A program made the position numbers and the translations under genes. DNA of 33,370 nt from Acidimicrobiales bacterium (GTDB lineage: Bacteria > Actinomycetota > Acidimicrobiia > Acidimicrobiales > MedAcidi-G1): assembly GCA_030747775.1 (NCBI GenBank), contig JASLKB010000007.1:1-33370 (forward strand), in the 5' to 3' direction. The notes beneath the pieces are model-generated. The model did no database searches, was not told the DNA's origin, and saw nothing but the letters and a program-made list of their open reading frames with translations. Shown here piece by piece: positions 8,697 through 19,895 of this stretch (position 1 is the first letter of the stretch; each line of letters begins with the position of its first letter).

Positions 8697-8705
8697 GCCC
8701 CTCCT

Positions 8706-9653
8706 GTGCACCACATGACGCGCCTCCATCGCCCGTTGCTCGGATCTGCCACCCGATCACTCGTCGATGCTCTCAACAGGTCCTTTCTTCCGCTGCTGGC
8801 CGCGGCGCTGCTGGCCGCGGGCTGCGGCTCGTCGATTGAAGCGGTTCGAGTGGGTGACACCGCCCTGGATCGGAATGGCGTGGCCGAGCTGGTGGCCGAG
8901 GCCTCCGGTGAGCCGGTCGACGTCGACGCCGTGGACGCCTCGACTGCTGCCGCTGTAGTTGACCGGTATGTTCGCTACGAAGCATTGTCGGACCTACTGG
9001 CCGAGTATGACGTGGTGGTCGATGGCGAGGCGTTCACAGCGGCTCGGGATCGCCTAATCGCTGCAGGGATCGATGCTGGTGACCCCTCGTTGCCTCGTTT
9101 TATCGGCTGGCAGGCTGCCCTGGACGTGGTGGAGGCCGGCGGGTCAGGCATCCGGGCCGCCTATGAAGCCAACGCCCACCTTCTGGGTCATGAGCTGTGT
9201 ACCAGCCACATCCTCGTGTCCTACGAGGATGACGCTCACGCTGTCATGCACCTGCTGGCATCGGGTGATGACTTCGCTGAATTGGCTATCTCATATTCGC
9301 AGGATCCGGGGTCAGGTCAGGCAGGCGGTTCCCTTGGCTGCGTGGCCCTCGGTAGGTTCGTCCCTACTTTTGAACGGGCGACCCTCGGAGCTTTGGCCGC
9401 CGGCGAGACCCTCGTGGGGCCGGTGCCCAGCGAGTTTGGTTTCCATGTGATCCGGATCGACGAGGTGCGCCCTGTCTCGCCAGTGGTCTTCGATGATCTC
9501 GGCCCCCGACTATCCGCCGCCCTGCTCCAGATCGCTGGGCTGACCCGGACTGTCGAGGTGGACTCCCGCTTCGGGACCTGGGATCCGGTGGTCGGGCGCG
9601 TGGCGCCACCGGCCGGACCGATGGCTCCCGCCCTGGCCCGACTGGGTTCCTGA
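8706..9653 (+). CDS. Parvulin-type peptidyl-prolyl isomerase lipoprotein (SurA/PrsA-like)
   Basis: This is a probable secreted, lipid-anchored foldase of 315 residues. A signal peptide ends in the lipobox LLAAGC with Cys40 as the acylation site; the n-region is long (about 25 residues), so the true start could be later, such as ATG 8715. The second half is a rotamase domain: SHILVSYEDD, FAELAISYSQDPGSGQAGGSLGC, FVPTFERATLG, and FGFHVIRIDEV are the conserved parvulin blocks. It occupies the position near mazG-eno where Mycobacterium has the lipoprotein gene lpqU. It probably helps fold exported proteins at the outer face of the membrane; clients are unknown. Confidence 0.88.
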   Translation: MHHMTRLHRPLLGSATRSLVDALNRSFLPLLAAALLAAGCGSSIEAVRVGDTALDRNGVAELVAEASGEPVDVDAVDASTAAAVVDRYVRYEALSDLLAEYDVVVDGEAFTAARDRLIAAGIDAGDPSLPRFIGWQAALDVVEAGGSGIRAAYEANAHLLGHELCTSHILVSYEDDAHAVMHLLASGDDFAELAISYSQDPGSGQAGGSLGCVALGRFVPTFERATLGALAAGETLVGPVPSEFGFHVIRIDEVRPVSPVVFDDLGPRLSAALLQIAGLTRTVEVDSRFGTWDPVVGRVAPPAGPMAPALARLGS

Positions 9654-9676
9654 CCCGGGGGATCCACGAGGGCCCG

Positions 9677-12368
<2,692 letters not shown>

Positions 12369-12371
12369 TCC

Positions 12372-12698
12372 TTGCGGCAGGCTGTCTCCCGCCGGTTGGT
12401 CCTAGTTCTGGTGGTTGTTACCGCCGCTGCCGCCGCTCTACCGCTTGGGGTGGTGCCGTTTCGAAACTGGTTGGAACAGCGCGACCGAACCGAGGCGTTG
12501 CGGGTCGAGGTGGAGGCCGTGGAGGCCGTGAACCGGGGCTACGAGGAGCGGATCGACGCTCTGGGCACTGACGACGAGGTCGAGCGGTTGGCCCGGGAGG
12601 ACTACGGCCTCATCCGCCCTGATGAGGAGGCCTATGCCGTCGCCCCGTCCTCTCGGTCTAAGCAGGGGATCCCGGGGGTCTGGCCGTTCGGGGATTGA
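12372..12698 (+). CDS. ftsB: FtsB/DivIC-family septum formation initiator protein
   Basis: A small bitopic membrane protein of 108 residues of the FtsB/DivIC family, which bridges FtsL and FtsQ in the divisome. One transmembrane helix spans about residues 8-28 (RLVLVLVVVTAAAAALPLGV), followed by a short coiled coil rich in Glu/Arg (LEQRDRTEALRVEVEAVEA) and the family motif VERLAREDYGLIRPDEEAY. It starts at TTG 12372, 3 bases after the eno stop; no ATG is available in frame. In other Actinobacteria DUF501 and ppx follow directly; here that pair is 7.8 kb away. Confidence 0.88.
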   Translation: MRQAVSRRLVLVLVVVTAAAAALPLGVVPFRNWLEQRDRTEALRVEVEAVEAVNRGYEERIDALGTDDEVERLAREDYGLIRPDEEAYAVAPSSRSKQGIPGVWPFGD

Positions 12699-12720
12699 CG
12701 GGCATCCGGGACCGCTACCT

Positions 12721-15495
12721 TCAGCCGGTGTTGCGCATGCCCGCAGCGATGCCGTTGATGGTCAACAGCAGGCCCCGCTGAAGTTCCTCGTCGGCTGCCC
12801 GGCCCGCTGCGGCATCGGAACGAGAACGGTGCAGCATCTCCACCTGAAGCACGTTGAGCGGGTCCAAGTAGGCGTCACGGACGGCCAGTGTTCTGCGCAG
12901 CATGGGCTTTTCGGCGAGGAGTTCGGCGCCGGTTATGGCCTGGATCTCCTCCACGGTCCGGTGGTACTCGTCGACTACCGCTTCGAAGAGGTGGTGTAGT
13001 GACGGATCGACGAGTCGCTCGACGTAGTGGCGAGCGATCGGCAGGTCGGTCTTGGTGAGTGTCATCTCGACGTTGGAGACGTAGGTTCGGAAGAAGTTCC
13101 AGTTCTCATACATGTGGCGGAGTTCGTCACCCTGGCCGGCCGACCGGCACGACGCCAGACCACTGCCGGCGCCGAACCACCCCGGGATGATTTGACGGGA
13201 CTGCGTCCACCCGAACACCCACGGAATGGCTCGCAGGTCGGCTATTCCGGTGGTGGCCCCCTTTCGGCGGGCCGGGCGCGACCCGATGTTCATCTCGCCC
13301 AGTTCCTCGACGGGGGTGGAGGTGGTGAAGTACTCAACCAAGCCGGGCGCCTTGACGAAGCGCCGGTAGGCGGCGTACGCGCTATCGGCCATTCCGTCCA
13401 TGACCGAGTACCACCGGGCGATGGTGGCCTCGTCGTGTCGGGGGGCTCTGTGGGCGAGCGAGGCCTCGAGCACCGCGGTGAACGCCAAGTCGAGATTGCG
13501 GCGAGCGATCTCAGGATGGCCGTACTTGTCGGCGATGACCTCTCCCTGTTCGGTGAACTTCACCTCGCCGTCTAGTACGCCGTTGGGTTGACTGAGGATC
13601 GAGGCGTGCGTCGGACCACCTCCACGACCGATGGTTCCTCCCCGGCCGTGGAACACCCGGATGGGGATGCCCGTCTCCTCGGAAACTTCCCGGATGGCAC
13701 GAAGGGCCTTGTGGATCTCCCATTGGGAGGTGGTGATGCCGCCGTCCTTGTTGGAGTCCGAGTAGCCGACCATGACTTCCTGGTACCCGCCGCGAAGCTC
13801 CAGGATGCGGCGGTAAGGGGACACCTCGAAGAGGGATCGCAGAGTGGTTCCGATGGACCGGAGGTCGTCGATGGTTTCGAACAGGGGAACGAACCCGATG
13901 CGGGCCGTGTCGTGTGCTGGATCGATGAGGCCGACCTCGCGGGCCAGCACCACCGGGGCCAGTACGTCCTGGACCCCCTGGGTCATAGAGATGACGTAGC
14001 TCTCGATGACGTCGTCGCCGTCTCGGTCCATGATCAGGCGCAGTGTGCGAAACAGTGCCAGGACACCGGCGTCGTCCGGGGTACGGGGCGGAGCCAACGG
14101 CCGCCGGCTCTCCATCTCGTCAGCTAGCAGGGTGCACCGTTCGGTCGCGGTGAGGCTGGCGTAGTCGACGTTGTTGGCGGCGAAAAGTGTGGTCAGCGCC
14201 TCGTGGTGGCGATCGGAGTGCTCGCGCACATCCAGAGTGGCGAAGTGGAAGCCGATTACTTGCAGGATGCGGCGCACTCGGGCCACCGCACCGTCGGCCA
14301 GCAGTGCCCCGCCATGGGACCGTAGCGATTGGTCGATGACGTCGAGATCGGCGTGCAGTTCGGTAGGCGATGCGTATGGCTCGACTCGATCTGCCGAGGA
14401 TTCGTCGGTCGATCCTGCGGTCGCCTGTAGTCGTCGTCGAATCGCCTCACACCGAATTCGGTAGGGCTCTGAGTGGTCGACCCGGTGGCCAAGGTCGGCC
14501 AGAATTGGTGTGTCAGCCGAACTGGCCGCGGCCAGTTCAGCTGACACATCGTGGATTCGTGTGCTCACGCTGAGCTCGTGGCCCAGATCGCCCACCTCGT
14601 CGATCAGGATTTCTAGTGCCCGACGGCGCTGGAGGCCTAGCACCTCGTCGGTGGTCGAGGGAAGCACGTTGGGGTTACCGTCCCGGTCGCCACCAACCCA
14701 CGAGCCGAATCGGATAGGAACCCGGTGGTCGGGGATCGACTGCCCGATGGCAGCCAGGGTGGCCTGCATCTCGTCGAACAGGTCGGGTATGGCTTCGCGG
14801 ACGGTTAACCCGATGTAGTAGAGGATTGACCGTGCCTCGTCCATGGGTTCGGGGCGGGCGTGCCGGAGTTCGTCGGTCTGCCAGACGGCATCGATGATCT
14901 CTTCGATACGTCTGTCAATCCGCCGCTGGTCAGCTGGGGTGCGGCGTTGTTCGGACCGCTGTTCCAGAAGCTGACTTACTGTGGCCAGCTTGTCGAGGAT
15001 GGCCCGCCGGGAGGCTTCGGTGGGATGGGCGGTGAACACCGGGCGGACCTCAGCACGAGCAACGAGCGTGGCGATCTCTTCCGGGGCGATGCCCGATGCG
15101 ACTAGTGAGGGGACGGTCTCGTCGAAGTGATTTGCGGCGTTGGGTGAACCCGAGTTGAGATCCTCGATGCGATGGATCTGTTCGGCCACGTTGGCCAGGT
15201 GGAAGTAGACGGTGAAGGCTCGCACTAGGAGGATGGCGTCGGCCACGTCGGCGTCGTCGAAAAGATCGCGGAGCTCGGTGTTGCCCCGTTCCTCCAAGGC
15301 AGGGCCGTTGGGGTCGTCCTCGCGGAGGTGGCGGGTCAGGGTACGGACCCGCTCCACGGCGTCCAGTAGATCTTCGCCGTGCTGTCGGACCAGCGTGTTC
15401 CCCAGTTGGGTCCCCAGGCGCCGAATATCGGCTCGCAGCGCAGCGTCGGTGGGTTCGGGTCCCCGGTCAGGTGTGACCGATGTCAGCTGCGCCAT
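12721..15495 (-). CDS. ppc: Phosphoenolpyruvate carboxylase
   Basis: Ppc carboxylates PEP with bicarbonate to oxaloacetate and phosphate. The 924-residue protein is full length and carries all hallmark segments: VFTAHPTEASRRAI with the catalytic His, FGSWVGGDRDGNPNV, VGYSDSNKDGG, FHGRGGTIGRGGGPTHA, PWVFGWTQSR, and the invariant C-terminal MRNTG. It is oriented against ftsB (22 bases between the stops) and diverges from the malyl-CoA lyase gene, with 151 bases between. In Methylobacterium ppc lies with mtkA, mtkB and mcl in the serine-cycle cluster, and the same association here suggests it provides oxaloacetate for malate and malyl-CoA. On its own strand a TAGGTT box sits 6 bases before the ATG, so it is probably leaderless. 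Confidence 0.97.
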   Translation of the reverse strand: MAQLTSVTPDRGPEPTDAALRADIRRLGTQLGNTLVRQHGEDLLDAVERVRTLTRHLREDDPNGPALEERGNTELRDLFDDADVADAILLVRAFTVYFHLANVAEQIHRIEDLNSGSPNAANHFDETVPSLVASGIAPEEIATLVARAEVRPVFTAHPTEASRRAILDKLATVSQLLEQRSEQRRTPADQRRIDRRIEEIIDAVWQTDELRHARPEPMDEARSILYYIGLTVREAIPDLFDEMQATLAAIGQSIPDHRVPIRFGSWVGGDRDGNPNVLPSTTDEVLGLQRRRALEILIDEVGDLGHELSVSTRIHDVSAELAAASSADTPILADLGHRVDHSEPYRIRCEAIRRRLQATAGSTDESSADRVEPYASPTELHADLDVIDQSLRSHGGALLADGAVARVRRILQVIGFHFATLDVREHSDRHHEALTTLFAANNVDYASLTATERCTLLADEMESRRPLAPPRTPDDAGVLALFRTLRLIMDRDGDDVIESYVISMTQGVQDVLAPVVLAREVGLIDPAHDTARIGFVPLFETIDDLRSIGTTLRSLFEVSPYRRILELRGGYQEVMVGYSDSNKDGGITTSQWEIHKALRAIREVSEETGIPIRVFHGRGGTIGRGGGPTHASILSQPNGVLDGEVKFTEQGEVIADKYGHPEIARRNLDLAFTAVLEASLAHRAPRHDEATIARWYSVMDGMADSAYAAYRRFVKAPGLVEYFTTSTPVEELGEMNIGSRPARRKGATTGIADLRAIPWVFGWTQSRQIIPGWFGAGSGLASCRSAGQGDELRHMYENWNFFRTYVSNVEMTLTKTDLPIARHYVERLVDPSLHHLFEAVVDEYHRTVEEIQAITGAELLAEKPMLRRTLAVRDAYLDPLNVLQVEMLHRSRSDAAAGRAADEELQRGLLLTINGIAAGMRNTG

Positions 15496-15501
15496 GGGAC
15501 A

Positions 15502-15507
15502 AACCTA
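15502..15507 (-). promoter_or_regulatory. -10 box for leaderless ppc transcript
   Basis: Read on the minus strand, TAGGTT is followed by TGTCCC and the ppc ATG, a 6-base spacing typical of the leaderless promoters in this window. Confidence 0.45.
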
Positions 15508-15584
15508 GGGCCCTGCTCAGGCGCGCCTGATGTCATTTGAACCATGGGAAAACCTATCCTAATCACCCCTGTGGTTCTATTTAG

Positions 15585-15613
15585 TTGAATCTTAGGAAAT
15601 ATTCAGGCAGAAT
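15585..15613 (+). promoter_or_regulatory. Promoter of the mcl-mtkA-mtkB operon with a candidate operator in its spacer
   Basis: TTGAAT (15585-15590) and CAGAAT (15608-15613) stand 17 bases apart in an AT-rich part of the 151-base ppc/mcl gap. The spacer holds GGAAATATTC (15595-15604), which recurs inverted upstream of the glyoxylate aminotransferase. TCCTAA (15557-15562) and TTAGGA (15592-15597) form a further inverted pair 29 bases apart. Unlike ppc, mcl would have a leader of about 28 bases with a GGAG ribosome-binding site at 15639-15642. Confidence 0.45.
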
Positions 15614-15646
15614 ACGCACCAGATTTCCTCCCGGTATCGGAGCACC

Positions 15647-16594
15647 ATGAGCCACACCCGGTATGTCCCTGCCCGTCAGCGACTTCAGCGCAGCGAACTC
15701 GCTGTGCCCGGATCCAACCCGGGGATGTTCGAGAAGGCAGCGGCCAGTGAGGTTGACTACGTCTTCCTCGACCTGGAGGACGCGGTTTCCCCCGGCGACA
15801 AGGAGCAGGCCCGTCGCAACGTCATCGATGGCCTCCGGGACATCGACTGGCGGGGCCTGGGCAAAACCATCTCGGTCCGGATCAATGGCATCGACACCCA
15901 TTACATGTACCGGGACGTCGTGGACGTGGTCGAGCAGGCTGGGCACCACCTCGACACCATCCTCATTCCCAAGGTAGGTGTGGCCGCCGACGTCTACATG
16001 GTCGACGCCATGGTCAGCCAGATCGAGGAAGCCACCGGGATCGATGTGTCCGAGGGCGGTATCGGCATCGAGGTGCTGATCGAGACCACCCTTGGCATGG
16101 TCAACGTGGAGTCCATCGCCACCTCTAGTCGTCGTCTGGAGGCCATGCACTTCGGCGTAGCCGATTATGCAGCCAGCTGCCGGGCCCGAACCACCAACAT
16201 TGGTGGTCTGAACCCCGAGTACCCGGGGGACCAGTGGCACCAAGCCCTGTCCCGGATGCTGGTGGCCTGTCGGGCCTACGGCATCCGTCCGATCGACGGT
16301 CCCTTCGGGGACTTCAACGACCCCGACGGCTACCTCGACGGTGCCCGTAGGGCCGCCGCCCTGGGCTATGAGGGTAAGTGGGCCATCCATCCTTCTCAGA
16401 TCGAGCTAGCCAACCAGGTCTTCTCTCCACCTGCCGAGGAGGTCGACCGGGCCCATCGGATCCTCGTGGCCCTGGACGAGGCCGCGACCGAGGGTCGGGG
16501 GGCGGCCCAGCTCGACGGCCGCATGATCGATGCGGCGTCGGCTCGCATGGCCGCCAACGTGGTCGCTCAGGCCGCCGCCATCGTCGGCAAGTAG
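15647..16594 (+). CDS. mcl: L-malyl-CoA lyase (CitE-like superfamily)
   Basis: Mcl splits (S)-malyl-CoA into acetyl-CoA and glyoxylate, the key cleavage of the serine cycle; related enzymes also act on beta-methylmalyl-CoA. The 315-residue protein has the family blocks HRSELAVPGSNP-like QRSELAVPGSNPGMFEKAA, FLDLEDAVSPGDKEQAR (41-47 LDLEDAV), RINGIDTHYMYRD, ILIPKVGVAADVY, EVLIETTLGMVNVE (Glu142/Glu146), HFGVADYAAS (Asp173, probable Mg ligand) and GKWAIHPSQI. These match, from memory, the Methylobacterium malyl-CoA lyase much more closely than citrate lyase beta subunits, and no citDEF genes are near. It is the first gene of an operon with mtkA (42 bases later) and mtkB. ATG 15647 has a GGAG ribosome-binding site. 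Confidence 0.92.
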   Translation: MSHTRYVPARQRLQRSELAVPGSNPGMFEKAAASEVDYVFLDLEDAVSPGDKEQARRNVIDGLRDIDWRGLGKTISVRINGIDTHYMYRDVVDVVEQAGHHLDTILIPKVGVAADVYMVDAMVSQIEEATGIDVSEGGIGIEVLIETTLGMVNVESIATSSRRLEAMHFGVADYAASCRARTTNIGGLNPEYPGDQWHQALSRMLVACRAYGIRPIDGPFGDFNDPDGYLDGARRAAALGYEGKWAIHPSQIELANQVFSPPAEEVDRAHRILVALDEAATEGRGAAQLDGRMIDAASARMAANVVAQAAAIVGK

Positions 16595-16636
16595 TCCCAA
16601 CAGCACTAGTACCAGAGACCAGACGGAGACCGTCCA

Positions 16637-17809
16637 ATGGACATCCACGAGTACCAGGCCAAGGCCCTGCTCTCAGACTTCGGGGTGCCAATCGCCACCG
16701 GTGGCCTGGCCTACAGCCCCGAACAGGCCGCCTATCGTGCCAAGGAGATCGGTGGGGAAAAGTGGGTCGTGAAGGCCCAGATCCACTCTGGTGCCCGCGG
16801 TAAGGCGGGTGGCATCCGCATGTGCGATGACGAGAACGCGGTGTGGGAGGCCGCTGACGACATGCTTGGTCGTCGTCTGGTGACGAACCAGACTGGTCCG
16901 GGGGGCAAGGGTGTCTACCGCCTTTACATCGAGCCCGTGGTGCCTTTCGAGCGTGAGCTCTACCTGTCGATGGTGCTGGATCGCCAGACCGAGCGGATCG
17001 TGCTCGTCATGTCTGGCTCAGGTGGCATGGAGATCGAAGAGCTGGTCGAAACCGACCCCGGGGCCATCCACCGGATCCGTATCGAGCCGGCCGTCGGGCT
17101 CCAGGGCTTCCAGGCTCGCGAGGCCGCCTTCGCCTGTGGGCTGGGCGCCGGGCTCATCGCCCAGGCCGAGACGTTGCTGCTGGGTGCCTATCGGGCTTTC
17201 CGAACCATGGACGCCACCCTGCTGGAGATCAACCCCTTGGTGGTGACCGAGGAGGGTCGCCTACTGGCTTTGGACGCCAAGATGAGCTTCGACGACAATG
17301 CCCTGTTCCGCCACCAGAACGTGTCCGAGCTCCGGGACAAATCCCAAGAGGACCCCCGCGAGATGAACGCGGCCGATCGTGGCCTTAATTACGTGGGTCT
17401 CGAAGGCAACATCGGGTGCATCATCAACGGCGCCGGCCTGGCGATGGCCACTATGGACATGATCAAGCACGCTGGGGGCGATCCGGCCAACTTCCTCGAC
17501 ATCGGTGGCGGAGCGTCACCCGAGCGGGTGGCCAAAGCCTTCAAGCTGGTCTTGTCCGACGATCGGGTCGAGGCGATCCTCGTGAACATCTTCGCCGGGA
17601 TCAACCGCTGCGACTGGGTGGCTCAGGGTGTCGTAAAGGCCATGAATGAATTGGACGTCAAGGTCCCGGTGGTCGTAAGGCTGTCGGGAACCAATGTCGA
17701 GGAGGGGCGCCGCATCCTCGATGAGAGCAATGTCGATCTGATAACTGCAGAAACGCTGGCGGAGGCCGGGGAGAAGTCCGTGGCCGCGGTTTCCTGGGAG
17801 GCGAATTAG
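16637..17809 (+). CDS. mtkA: Malate-CoA ligase (malate thiokinase), beta subunit
   Basis: MtkA and MtkB convert malate, CoA and ATP to malyl-CoA, the substrate of the preceding lyase. The 390-residue subunit has the ATP-grasp fold of succinyl-CoA synthetase beta: [54 protein letters not shown], and a CoA-ligase part with [34 protein letters not shown] and [20 protein letters not shown]. The segments [17 protein letters not shown] and [11 protein letters not shown] are those I remember from Methylobacterium MtkA and differ from SucC (TGPMPYQGREL, FGGIVRCDLIA). With mcl directly upstream, the malate-CoA ligase reading is favoured over succinyl-CoA synthetase. ATG 16637 has GGAG 8 bases upstream. 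Confidence 0.9.
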   Translation: MDIHEYQAKALLSDFGVPIATGGLAYSPEQAAYRAKEIGGEKWVVKAQIHSGARGKAGGIRMCDDENAVWEAADDMLGRRLVTNQTGPGGKGVYRLYIEPVVPFERELYLSMVLDRQTERIVLVMSGSGGMEIEELVETDPGAIHRIRIEPAVGLQGFQAREAAFACGLGAGLIAQAETLLLGAYRAFRTMDATLLEINPLVVTEEGRLLALDAKMSFDDNALFRHQNVSELRDKSQEDPREMNAADRGLNYVGLEGNIGCIINGAGLAMATMDMIKHAGGDPANFLDIGGGASPERVAKAFKLVLSDDRVEAILVNIFAGINRCDWVAQGVVKAMNELDVKVPVVVRLSGTNVEEGRRILDESNVDLITAETLAEAGEKSVAAVSWEAN

Positions 17810-17811
17810 TC

Positions 17812-18690
17812 ATGAGCATCATCGTCAGCGAGGAGACTCCCGTCATCGTTCAGGGGTTCACGGGACGCATGGGTACGTTCCACGCCGAGGAGATGATCGC
17901 GTATGGCACAAATGTGGTCGGGGGCATCGCCCCCGGCAAAAGCGGCTCCGATCACCTGGGCCTGCCAGTTTTCGACACCGTGAGGGATGCAGTCAGCGAT
18001 ACGGGTGCGGAGGCCAGCATCGTGTTCGTCCCGCCGCCCTTTGCTGCCGACGCCATCATGGAAGCCGTCGACTCCGGCATTTCGCACTGTGTGTGCATCA
18101 CTGACGGGATTCCGGCTCAGGACATGATGAAGGTCAAGCGCTACATGCGGACCAAGCGGGTCGAGAAACGGATGACCCTGATGGGCCCCAACTGCGCCGG
18201 CGTCATAAGTCCCGGAAAGGCCCTGCTCGGGATCATGCCGGGACACATCTACGCTCAGGGCCCGGTAGGAATCATAGGTCGTTCTGGCACGTTGGGCTAC
18301 GAGGCCGCCTCCCAGCTCAAAGCCATCGGCATCGGTGTGAGCACTAGCGTGGGCATCGGTGGGGACCCCATAAACGGGAGCTCTTTCACCGACCACCTCA
18401 AGGCCTTCGAGCAGGACCCCGAGACCAGCTTGGTGTGCATCATCGGTGAGATTGGCGGCCCCCAGGAAGCCCACGCCGCGGCCTTCGCCAGGGACCACAT
18501 GCACAAAAAGGTGGTGGCCTACATCGCCGGCCTGTCGGCTCCCAAGGGTCGGACCATGGGTCACGCCGGAGCCATCGTGACCGGTGCAGGGGAGTCGGCC
18601 GCTGAGAAGATCGAGATCATGCGAGACCATGGGGTCACCGTGGTCGAGCGCCCCTCGGACTTTGGTGCCGTCATCGCAAAGCTGTTGTAG
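17812..18690 (+). CDS. mtkB: Malate-CoA ligase (malate thiokinase), alpha subunit
   Basis: This is the CoA-binding, phosphohistidine-carrying subunit, 292 residues, starting 2 bases after mtkA. Visible are VQGFTGRMGTFHAEEMI (CoA-binding Rossmann loop), GGIAPGKSGSDHLGLPVF, FVPPPFAADAIMEAVD, ITDGIPAQDM, GPNCAGVISPGKALLGIMPGH split over neighbouring stretches, IGRSGTLGYEAASQL, SVGIGGDPINGSSF and the phosphorylated His251 in TMGHAGAI. The GIMPGHIY and FAADAIMEA stretches fit the MtkB branch. It pairs with MtkA in a heteromer and closes the mcl operon. A weak AGACC/GGTCT hairpin (18697-18714) follows the stop, without a T-run. Confidence 0.91.
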   Translation: MSIIVSEETPVIVQGFTGRMGTFHAEEMIAYGTNVVGGIAPGKSGSDHLGLPVFDTVRDAVSDTGAEASIVFVPPPFAADAIMEAVDSGISHCVCITDGIPAQDMMKVKRYMRTKRVEKRMTLMGPNCAGVISPGKALLGIMPGHIYAQGPVGIIGRSGTLGYEAASQLKAIGIGVSTSVGIGGDPINGSSFTDHLKAFEQDPETSLVCIIGEIGGPQEAHAAAFARDHMHKKVVAYIAGLSAPKGRTMGHAGAIVTGAGESAAEKIEIMRDHGVTVVERPSDFGAVIAKLL

Positions 18691-18749
18691 CCACATAGAC
18701 CTCTCGCCGGGTCTCATAGCCGGTACGGCCAGTGGCCATCGCTGGGCCG

Positions 18750-18755
18750 TAGCCT
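18750..18755 (+). promoter_or_regulatory. -10 box for leaderless xdhC transcript
   Basis: TAGCCT lies 6 bases before GTG 18762. The surrounding CGTAGCCTGCCC is identical to the sequence before the SurA-like gene. It suggests that the xdhC-mobA-ppx run has its own promoter, independent of the mcl operon. Confidence 0.45.
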
Positions 18756-18761
18756 GCCCGT

Positions 18762-19076
18762 GTGCGCGAGATCTTGAATGACTTGCAGCGTTGGCGCCGG
18801 CAGGGCCACCCAGTGGCGCTGGCTCGCGTGGTCGACGTGGAGGGATCTGGGCCGCGCCTGCCCGGGGCCGTCATGGCCGTCACCGCTGACGGTGAGGTGG
18901 CGGGGTCGGTCTCCGGGGGATGCGTGGAGGGCGCCGTGGTGTCCGAGGCTCTCGACGTGCTGGCGACCGGTGATCGTCGCATGGTCACCTTCGGCTACAG
19001 CGACGACGAGGCGTTCGCCGTGGGTTTGACCTGTGGTGGCACTATCCACCTGTTCATCGAACGCCTGGACTGGTAG
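18762..19076 (+). CDS. XdhC/CoxI-family maturation factor, N-terminal part (split gene)
   Basis: XdhC/CoxI proteins handle molybdenum cofactor and its sulfuration for xanthine dehydrogenase and aerobic CO dehydrogenase. This 104-residue product is the XdhC_CoxI N-terminal domain, with VALARVVDVEGSGPRLPGAVM, GEVAGSVSGGCVEGAVVSEA (Cys in GGCVEG) and FAVGLTCGGTIHLFIERL. Most actinobacterial relatives I recall are single proteins of ~370 residues in which this domain continues into a linker and a Rossmann domain. Here a TAG at 19074-19076 ends it exactly in the linker, and the rest follows in the same reading frame. The product may work as a separate subunit or be a truncated remnant. Confidence 0.8.
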   Translation: MREILNDLQRWRRQGHPVALARVVDVEGSGPRLPGAVMAVTADGEVAGSVSGGCVEGAVVSEALDVLATGDRRMVTFGYSDDEAFAVGLTCGGTIHLFIERLDW

Positions 19077-19079
19077 CCG

Positions 19080-19886
19080 GTGGGTGGGGTTTTCGACCGA
19101 TTAGCAGAGCTGCTGGTTGACGAGGTACCGGTGGCGTTGGCCACCATCGTTGAGGGTGTGGGAGTGGACGGACCGGATGGCCACCTCCTGGTGCGCCGGA
19201 GCACCGGCGATGGCGTGGAGGTGGTGGGGTCGCTGGGTGACCCCGACCTGAACCGGGTCGTTGCCCGGGACGCCCTTGGTGAACTATCGGCGGGGCGAAG
19301 TGGAGTCCGCCACTACGGCGAGCACGGTGAGGCCCGTGGGGAGTCGGTGTCGGTCTTCGTGGAGTCGTTTGCCGCCCCGCCGCGGATGCTGGTGTTCGGC
19401 GCCGTGGACTTCACTGCGGCGTTGGTCCGTGTGGCCAAGGTGCTCGGCTACCGGGTCACCGTCTGCGATGCCCGAGAGATCTTTGCCACCACCCAACGGT
19501 TTCCGTTGGCTGACGAGGTCGTGGTGGATTGGCCTGATCGGCTACTGGCTGAGGTGGGAGCCGACCTGCGGCGACGTGATGCGGTGTGCGTGCTGACTCA
19601 CGATGTGAAGTTCGACGTGCCGGCCATCGTCGGGGCGTTGGCCACGTCGGTCGGCTACATAGGGGTGATGGGGTCTCGTCGGACACATGACGATCGACTC
19701 AAACGGCTTCGCGAGGCGGGTATCACCGACGAGCAGTTGGCCCGCCTGCGGTCACCTATCGGACTGGACATCGGCGCCCGGACTCCCGAAGAGACGGCCG
19801 TGTCGATCGTGTCGGAGATCATCGCCCTACGGACCGGACGCTCGACCCGTGCTCTGTCAGCCACCGACGGCCCGATCCACGACTGA
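19080..19886 (+). CDS. XdhC/CoxI-family maturation factor, C-terminal part (split gene)
   Basis: The frame of the preceding xdhC continues past its TAG stop. The first available start is GTG 19080, 4 bases after the stop, with no ribosome-binding site, so expression would depend on reinitiation or readthrough. The 268 residues hold the linker region (LAELLVDEVPVALATIVEG) and the C-terminal Rossmann domain XdhC_C: PRMLVFGAVDFTAALVRVAK, YRVTVCDAREIFATTQRFP, VVDWPDRLL, VCVLTHDVKFDVPAI, GVMGSRRTHDDRLKRL and IGLDIGARTPEETAVSI. These are well preserved, arguing against a long-dead pseudogene. A sequencing error at the TAG cannot be excluded. MobA-like 19896 follows 9 bases later. Confidence 0.8.
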   Translation: MGGVFDRLAELLVDEVPVALATIVEGVGVDGPDGHLLVRRSTGDGVEVVGSLGDPDLNRVVARDALGELSAGRSGVRHYGEHGEARGESVSVFVESFAAPPRMLVFGAVDFTAALVRVAKVLGYRVTVCDAREIFATTQRFPLADEVVVDWPDRLLAEVGADLRRRDAVCVLTHDVKFDVPAIVGALATSVGYIGVMGSRRTHDDRLKRLREAGITDEQLARLRSPIGLDIGARTPEETAVSIVSEIIALRTGRSTRALSATDGPIHD

Positions 19887-19895
19887 GGTTGGAGA

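Noticed and set aside
15581-16390. Long minus-strand frame of 269 codons opposite mcl
   Set aside because: It is the antisense of a clear malyl-CoA lyase gene; its translation has no recognisable motif, and long antisense frames are common at this GC content.
15647-16594. Citrate lyase beta subunit as the identity of mcl
   Set aside because: No citD, citF or citX is near, and the sequence carries the THYMYRD and FGVADYAAS blocks of malyl-CoA lyases together with mtkAB.
16637-18690. Succinyl-CoA synthetase (sucCD) as the identity of the two ligase genes
   Set aside because: Diagnostic stretches ([31 protein letters not shown]) agree with malate thiokinase, and malyl-CoA lyase is the first gene of the operon. 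A tree would settle it.
19074-19076. Readthrough or recoding of TAG as an amino acid
   Set aside because: TAG is the normal stop of several intact genes here, and no selenocysteine-like or pyrrolysine-like signal was recognised; a local mutation or split gene is simpler.
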